Below, piece after piece: positions 59,639 through 64,000 of a DNA stretch of 64,000 nucleotides (positions are counted from its first letter, which is position 1; every line of letters starts with the position of its first letter). The notes beneath the pieces were generated by a model. That model saw only the letters and a program-made list of their open reading frames with translations. It made no database searches and had not been told where the DNA came from. The DNA is from Silvibacterium acidisoli. Lineage in GTDB: Bacteria; Acidobacteriota; Terriglobia; Terriglobales; Acidobacteriaceae. The stretch lies in the NCBI GenBank assembly GCA_022870745.1, contig CP085323.1, positions 3,782,001-3,846,000 of the forward strand, read 5' to 3'. Both the position numbers and the translations under genes were made by a program.

Positions 59639-59926
59639 ATGAAATTCACTGCCAGGTTTACCGGTCGTTTCCCTAATGCCTTTGCTCCCCGCTGCTACCA
59701 CTGCATGCGGACACTCCGCCTTCAGGAGCAGATCTCATCCGGCTACTGCGACATCGACTGCAAGGTCGAAGCGATGCTGAACCAGAGCGATCCGGTAATG
59801 GCAAGAGCAGCCGACGCGCAGCACGTGCCGCAGGGAAAAGCGGCCTGCCATCAACATCTCCCGTTGACCGGCAGGGTAGCGCAGGCGTTGAGCACGCCAG
59901 CGTGGCATTTGCCATTCCGATTCTGA
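59639..59926 (+). CDS. Possible small cysteine-containing protein (weak)
   Basis: An ORF of 95 codons whose first part, MKFTARFTGRFPNAFAPRCY, leads to a Cys arrangement CYHCMRTLRLQEQISSGYCD and then IDCKVEAMLNQ: CxxC, 16-17 residues, CxxxC. This resembles a small zinc finger. The second half (HVPQGKAACHQHLPLTGRVA) is low-complexity and may be non-coding. There is no good ribosome-binding site (GAGG is 14 bp or more away). I list it only because the Cys pattern is regular; it may be spurious. Confidence 0.25.
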   Translation: MKFTARFTGRFPNAFAPRCYHCMRTLRLQEQISSGYCDIDCKVEAMLNQSDPVMARAADAQHVPQGKAACHQHLPLTGRVAQALSTPAWHLPFRF

Positions 59927-60104
59927 CAGCATAAGCGTTCCCATTTTTGGACGACTTCAGCCGCTAAGGGAATTGTTCCTCGCTGGCAGGCAACCTCTTC
60001 GAGCTGTCTTTTGGCGCGAGTGGGAGCCACGATCCGCATCATAAGACTGATGCCGGAAGCAATTGCCGCGATCCGGACTTAGTGTGAAGGCGGAGGCAGA
60101 AACC

Positions 60105-60302
60105 ATGCTCGTTTCAGCAGCTCTCGAAAAGATCGCAAATTTTGCAGATAGCGAAGACGCAGCCCCGTTCCTGGGGATGTCACCGGGGCGGCGTACCATC
60201 GGGGAGTTGCGCGTCGCGCTCCTGAAAGCCGCGCCGAACGACCTGGTTCAGCCCACTGCAAATGGAGACGATTTTGAATTCGTTTCGGGGCCGGGCAGCT
60301 GA
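60105..60302 (+). CDS. Small hypothetical protein (65 residues)
   Basis: A 65-codon ORF. The ATG at 60105 follows GGAGG by 8 bp, good initiation context for a gene this short. The product MLVSAALEKIANFADSEDAA, then PFLGMSPGRRTIGELRVALL, then a polar acidic C-terminus (NGDDFEFVSGPGS), is predicted to be soluble and mostly helical. No homologue is recognised. It lies 235 bp before the EAL-PAS-PAS gene on the same strand, in a region with inverted repeats, and could be regulatory or a gene relic. Coding status is moderate. Confidence 0.4.
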   Translation: MLVSAALEKIANFADSEDAAPFLGMSPGRRTIGELRVALLKAAPNDLVQPTANGDDFEFVSGPGS

Positions 60303-60442
60303 TTGCAGGGGCGGGCACCAGCCCGGAAAGGTTCCCAGTTGGCACAGGCGTCCTCTTGTGTTACGACAGCCATAGCCGACAGGCCAGGCCCCGCCTTGCA
60401 TTGATGGAATGACGGAAATAGGATGGGGATGTTGCGAGTTAC

Positions 60443-60483
60443 TAAGTTAGAGATAACTTGTGCGCTCCCTCGTATCTCGATAC
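60443..60483 (+). promoter_or_regulatory. Two inverted repeats upstream of the EAL-PAS-PAS gene
   Basis: AAGTTA-GAGA-TAACTT (60444-60459) and GTATC-TC-GATAC (60472-60483) are perfect short palindromes, about 80 and 55 bp before the start codon. Either could be an operator. No promoter hexamers were fixed with confidence. Confidence 0.4.
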
Positions 60484-60537
60484 TTATGTTCTCTGGCTAT
60501 CTGATTTGATCGATAGGAATCGGAACGGGCGGGGCAC

Positions 60538-62154
60538 ATGGTGGTAGATGAACAGGATCTGCTAAGGTCTTTGAACCTGGGCGAAATAGTGCCCTATTAC
60601 CAGCCGATGAGGGAGTTGCGAACCGGGCGGCTGATGGGTTTCGAGCTTCTTGCGCGATGGAGCCATCCGACAGAAGGTCTCATCCTGCCGGCCATATTCA
60701 TATCGATGGCCGAAAAGGCCGGTCTTCTACCAAGGCTTACAGAGCAGGTACTGGCAAGCGCCTTCCAATCTGTCGGGGATTTATCCGAGTCGGTGATGTT
60801 AGCCGTGAACATATCTCCCATGCAGTTACGCGATCCGGATCTTCCTTACCAGCTTTTCAAAGCCGGTGAAGAAAGTGACTTCCCGCTAAGCCGCCTCGTG
60901 GTCGAGGTAACGGAAACGGCTCTTGTCGACAACCTGGACCTGGCTACGGAGATCACGCGGAAGCTCAAGCGCATGGGATGCAGCATCTTCCTGGACGATT
61001 TCGGGACCGGCTATTCGAGCCTTGCTCATCTCCAAACGCTATATTTCGACGGCCTGAAGATCGATAAGAGCTTTGTCAACGGCATCACGCGGGTACGGGA
61101 AGACCGGAAGATCGTGGCGGCGATCATCGGGCTGGGGCAGAGCCTCGGTATCACCACCATTGCGGAGGGAATCGAGACAGAGGAGCAGGCCAGTATGCTT
61201 CTCTACCTTGGCTGCGACATGGGGCAGGGATACCTCTATGGGCGGCCGTTGCCCGCATCCGGAATCTCTGGCGTCGTCGATGTCGTTGCACCTGTGGCTC
61301 CCGCCAGAAACGCCTTTAACAATGATGAAGTGAGCCTGCTCAGCCTTGGATCCTTCCCAATCGAGAGGGCTGCTCAGCTGCATGCAATTTACGATGGTGC
61401 GCCCGTCGGGCTTTGTTACCTCAGCAGGGAGCTTCGCTACATAAGCGTCAACCGGCGCTTCTCGGAGATCGAGGGAGCCGCCATCCTGTCCATGATCGGG
61501 CGAACCGTAAAGGAGGTTTTCCCGGACCGGTTTTCCCTCTACGAGCCTTACCTTCGCCGCGCGCTCGGCGGCGAAGCTTTACGAGGCTTCGAGCTGACGA
61601 GGCCCGCCCTTCATGCAGGAGATCCGAACCAGGTCATCCTCTTTTCCTGCGAGCCTGCACGGGACGAAGCGAATGTGGTCATCGGGCTCAGCCTTGCCGT
61701 GATGGACATTACGGAGCGAAAGCAGCGAGAGCAGGAACTGAAAGAGAGTGAACTGCGCTTCCGCACCATCATCGATCTGAACCCGGAAACCCCATGGATA
61801 CTGGACAAGAACGGAAACATCATCGAGATAGGAAGCAAGTGGGAAAAGGTGACCGGCTTCACACGCGAGGAGGTTCTCAATCGCGGATATCTCGACACGG
61901 TTGTCGATGAAGACCGCGAGGGCGTCATCGAGATCATCCAACACTGCCTCAGTACCGGGGAGCCCATGGACTTCGAATGCCGCGCGACTCGCTTCGACGG
62001 AAGCGTGTTTTGGATACGACTCCGCGGCAAGGCAGTGTTGGACGATGCCGGCAAAGTCTGGCGCTTCTACGGAAGCACCGAGGACATCGACGAGCTCAAG
62101 AGGCTCCGCGAAATGGTGAAGGCTTTCACCGCGCGAAGCGAAGGACACGGCTGA
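60538..62154 (+). CDS. EAL-PAS-PAS cyclic-di-GMP phosphodiesterase
   Basis: A 538-residue soluble protein with an unusual order: an EAL domain first (residues 1-245), then two PAS domains (about 285-395 and 405-520). All catalytic residues of the EAL phosphodiesterase are present: E36-L-L-A-R (EALxR), N91 in NISPMQL, E123 in VEVTET, D153/D154 in DDFGTGYSSL, K174 in LKIDKSF, E210 in AEGIETEEQ and GQGYLYGRPL. It should hydrolyse c-di-GMP. In most EAL proteins the sensory domains precede the EAL, so here a C-terminal sensor pair controls an N-terminal enzyme. There is no membrane segment. The start has only a weak GGCGGGG site; the repeats just upstream may regulate it. Confidence 0.93.
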   Translation: MVVDEQDLLRSLNLGEIVPYYQPMRELRTGRLMGFELLARWSHPTEGLILPAIFISMAEKAGLLPRLTEQVLASAFQSVGDLSESVMLAVNISPMQLRDPDLPYQLFKAGEESDFPLSRLVVEVTETALVDNLDLATEITRKLKRMGCSIFLDDFGTGYSSLAHLQTLYFDGLKIDKSFVNGITRVREDRKIVAAIIGLGQSLGITTIAEGIETEEQASMLLYLGCDMGQGYLYGRPLPASGISGVVDVVAPVAPARNAFNNDEVSLLSLGSFPIERAAQLHAIYDGAPVGLCYLSRELRYISVNRRFSEIEGAAILSMIGRTVKEVFPDRFSLYEPYLRRALGGEALRGFELTRPALHAGDPNQVILFSCEPARDEANVVIGLSLAVMDITERKQREQELKESELRFRTIIDLNPETPWILDKNGNIIEIGSKWEKVTGFTREEVLNRGYLDTVVDEDREGVIEIIQHCLSTGEPMDFECRATRFDGSVFWIRLRGKAVLDDAGKVWRFYGSTEDIDELKRLREMVKAFTARSEGHG

Positions 62155-62181
62155 TAGCCCGGTCAACAAATGGCTGCCGGT

Positions 62182-62220
62182 CCCATCCGTGACGATGACA
62201 CCATCACGGACGGGTGACCC
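62182..62220 (+). repeat. Intergenic hairpin repeat, family A, subtype iv (copy 14)
   Basis: The arms CCCATCCGTGAC and ATCACGGACGGG match the subtype iv layout, with the tail altered to TGACCC. It lies between convergent genes. Confidence 0.75.
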
Positions 62221-62232
62221 GGCCTGAATGGG

Positions 62233-63225
62233 CTAAGGTTGCGCGGCCTGTGTGGCCGTAGCCGCGTAGATGTCGACATTGTCTTTATCGACTCTCGCTG
62301 TCCCTGTATCGACGAAGACCGGAACCGGCGAGAACGTATCTACGCCGTAGTCTGTTCCCATGCCCTTGAGCTGCGAGTGATGTAGCTCGTCGAGCGCCTT
62401 CAGCCCGTAGTAAGCCATTGTGTAAGGCTTCTGCGCGATCGTGGCGTCGATCACGCCCTTCTTGATGAGCTCCAGAGTGTCGGGGTCCACGTCCATGGCG
62501 ACCAGCAGGCGGTCGGTCGCCTTGTCTCTTTCGAGAATCTCCGCCACGTCCTTTCCTGCCGAAGCTTCAAGGCAGACGAAGGCGTCGATTTTGTTGGCTC
62601 CCGTCTGCGCCAGGTATTGCGGTGTCTTGTCCATGGCATTGCCGGAGTCGCCCTTGATGTTGAAGATCTCCGCCACTTTAATGCCCGGATGCTCCGCAAA
62701 GACTTCCATGTAGCCGTTCATGCGCTCGTCGAGGTTGGGCTGGCCCGGCATGGTGAAGAAGACCACGTTCCCCTTGCCGTGTAGCCGTTCCGCTACGCGC
62801 TCTCCGCCCAGCCGGCCGGCTTCGCGGTTGTTGGTCCCGATGAAGAAGATGCGATGGCTGTGCGGCGCGTCCGAGTCCATGGTGATGACCGGAACGCCCA
62901 GGGCGAGCGCCGCATCGATCTGCGATTGCATGGTCGAAGCATCGGCCACGGAAACGAGAATGCCGGCTGGTTTCGTGGCCGCGGCCTGATCGAATGCCTG
63001 CGATTCCGCCGCGGCATCGTAGTTGTTTGGGCCGACGATCTTTGCCGTTACATGGTACTCGGCCGCAGCTTTCTCAAACCCCATCGCCGCTGTCTTCCAA
63101 TAGGGCAGGCTCAGGTTGTTCGATACGAGGTAATAAGTTTCTTTGCTGGAGTGGCGCCTGCAACCGCCGAGCAGGAGCAGAGTAAGGGACAAGGAAACAA
63201 TCCCTGTGCGAAGAACTTTCTGCAT
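62233..63225 (-). CDS. Sugar-binding lipoprotein, periplasmic-binding-protein (ABC) type
   Basis: A 330-residue lipoprotein with the lipobox LLLLGGC (Cys22). The mature chain matches Peripla_BP_4/substrate-binding proteins of sugar ABC importers: YYLVSNNLSLPYWKTAAMGF, AAAESQAFDQAAATKPAGIL, GVPVITMDSDAP, GGERVAERLHGKGNVVFFTM, then MDVDPDTLELIKKGVIDATI and QKPYTMAYYGLKAL. Such proteins bind ribose, xylose or another monosaccharide in the periplasm and deliver it to a permease-ATPase pair. Neither permease nor ATPase gene is present nearby, so its partners lie elsewhere or it acts as a sensor. The ligand cannot be read. Confidence 0.9.
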   Translation of the reverse strand: MQKVLRTGIVSLSLTLLLLGGCRRHSSKETYYLVSNNLSLPYWKTAAMGFEKAAAEYHVTAKIVGPNNYDAAAESQAFDQAAATKPAGILVSVADASTMQSQIDAALALGVPVITMDSDAPHSHRIFFIGTNNREAGRLGGERVAERLHGKGNVVFFTMPGQPNLDERMNGYMEVFAEHPGIKVAEIFNIKGDSGNAMDKTPQYLAQTGANKIDAFVCLEASAGKDVAEILERDKATDRLLVAMDVDPDTLELIKKGVIDATIAQKPYTMAYYGLKALDELHHSQLKGMGTDYGVDTFSPVPVFVDTGTARVDKDNVDIYAATATQAAQP

Positions 63226-63447
63226 AAGATCCTCCCACGATAGAAACGCCAGGCTGTGGCCGGCTCAGGGAATCTCAACAGGGTGGGTCGGTCTGCGCAG
63301 CAAAGGGCGCGGCTGAATTCTACTCCTTAGGCAGGTGACTCATTCAAGCCTGTTTTGATCCGGAATGGGGCCGGCCTGAAAATCCAAAGCTCACGGGCCG
63401 TCGCCTGGAATATCCTGAGGTCACTTTCGTTGTGGAGTATGAGCAGT

Positions 63448-64000
63448 ATGAACCGTGTTGCGGTCTATGCACTTATGTCCTTGCTTTGCCTGCCCGGCCT
63501 TGGGCAGCCAACCTCCCGGCACGCGACCCCGGAACCCTTGCCGACCGGCCCCATCGCGGTCATCGATACTTCGCAGGGAAGAATTACATGCCGGCTTTTC
63601 AGTAAGGAAGCGCCAGAAATAACCGCGAATTTTGTGGGGCTGGCAACCGGAAGCAAGGATTGGAAGGACCAGGCCACGGGGCAGACGATGCATGGCGTTC
63701 CGTTCTATGACGCGACAGCAATCATGGGCGCATCCGATAGCATCGTGGCCGGCGATCGCCTGGGAAACCTCAAAGGTGTCGCGGGCGATCCGCTTCCCAT
63801 GGAGAAAACCGGCCTGACCTTCGATCGCGGCGGACGGCTGGCGATGGCCGGTGTTGACGGAAAAGTCAGCAGTTCGATGTTTTCTGTAACCGCTCACGCA
63901 AATATGGAGCTCGCATCCCGTGCGGGAGAAGTGGTCTTCGGGCAGTGTGACGATGCCTCGCAACAGGTTGCGCACGATATTTCGCACCAGCTGTTGGCTA
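63448..64000 (+). CDS. Divergent cyclophilin-type peptidyl-prolyl isomerase (3' end outside window)
   Basis: An incomplete gene; about 184 residues are visible and the frame continues past the right edge. I start it at MNRVAVYALMSLLCLPGLGQ, which gives a signal peptide and follows GGAG; an earlier Met at 63439 is too close to that site. The cyclophilin outline is visible (GPIAVIDTSQGRITCRLFSK; EITANFVGLATGSKDW; then GEVVFGQ). The normally conserved core FHRV-x5-FMIQGGD, with its catalytic Arg, is replaced by ATAIMGASDSIVAGDRLGN. It may therefore have lost isomerase activity or use a different chemistry. Exported; partners unknown. Confidence 0.75.
   Translation, partial: MNRVAVYALMSLLCLPGLGQPTSRHATPEPLPTGPIAVIDTSQGRITCRLFSKEAPEITANFVGLATGSKDWKDQATGQTMHGVPFYDATAIMGASDSIVAGDRLGNLKGVAGDPLPMEKTGLTFDRGGRLAMAGVDGKVSSSMFSVTAHANMELASRAGEVVFGQCDDASQQVAHDISHQLLA

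Larger units (their letters stand above)
59394..60104. other. 711-bp gene-poor stretch
   Basis: It contains the weakly supported ORF at 59639-59926, the hairpin at 59548-59578, and short inverted repeats (GTATC...GATAC near 59590). No known RNA fold or complete gene could be identified. Small fragments of degenerate coding sequence are possible. Confidence 0.5.

Overview
The window is one GC-rich bacterial chromosome segment. I read it as an Acidobacteriota genome, most likely class Terriglobia (subdivision 1). The reasons are an Oar-like TonB-dependent receptor of over 1,100 residues with a carboxypeptidase-regulatory domain, several secreted glycoside hydrolases (GH106, GH92, GH43), DUF4136 and DUF3175 proteins, and many short intergenic palindromes. 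The assignment is inferred from gene content, not from a marker gene. I found no rRNA, tRNA, CRISPR array, insertion sequence or phage gene.

Layout. 1-6.4 kb: the end of a membrane protein, then a leftward block (SprT-like protease, DUF4136 protein, coiled-coil exported protein, membrane protein, Cys-rich protein, HAD phosphatase) interrupted by eight palindromic repeats. 6.5-18.2 kb: carbohydrate acquisition (large TonB receptor, Tat-exported amidohydrolase, GH106 rhamnosidase, AI-2E-type permease, GH92 mannosidase). 18.2-20.1 kb: Na+/H+ antiporter and DUF3175 protein. 20.2-29.8 kb: stress, redox and efflux genes with three regulators (XRE/MmyB, two AraC), including an ADH-AraC-AKR operon with a probable AraC operator. 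29.9-34.8 kb: diguanylate cyclase, lipoprotein, REC-PAS protein, PepSY membrane protein with a Cys/His-rich partner, and a 39-residue membrane peptide. 34.9-42.0 kb: LDH/MDH-like paralogue, TetR with its reductase target, DHA2 efflux pump, a possibly acquired membrane protein, and a Sel1/J-domain pair. 42-47.8 kb: second TonB receptor and two TCA-cycle genes (icd, mdh). 47.9-57.8 kb: surface polysaccharide genes (three glycosyltransferases, ugd, glmS), two cupins and a glycerophosphodiesterase whose motifs are in permuted order. 57.9-64 kb: DHA2 pump, a gene-poor stretch, an EAL-PAS-PAS phosphodiesterase, a sugar-binding lipoprotein, and the start of a divergent cyclophilin.

How the parts fit. 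The receptors import oligosaccharides or metal chelates, the exported hydrolases trim plant or microbial glycans, and Icd and Mdh feed central metabolism. GlmS and Ugd supply amino-sugar and uronic-acid precursors to the glycosyltransferases. A GGDEF enzyme with an intact inhibitory site and an EAL enzyme with all catalytic residues suggest cyclic-di-GMP control of surface behaviour.

Most notable observations: (1) a 14-copy family of intergenic hairpins with variable stems, a constant 3' tail and one orientation; (2) a GDPD whose C-terminal barrel strands come before its N-terminal HRG motif; (3) a compact three-way-junction element next to a perfect FNR/CRP-type box; (4) a 21-bp direct repeat upstream of the ADH-AraC-AKR operon; (5) probable leaderless promoters for glmS and for a TetR-controlled reductase; (6) two small membrane-protein genes that are easy to miss.
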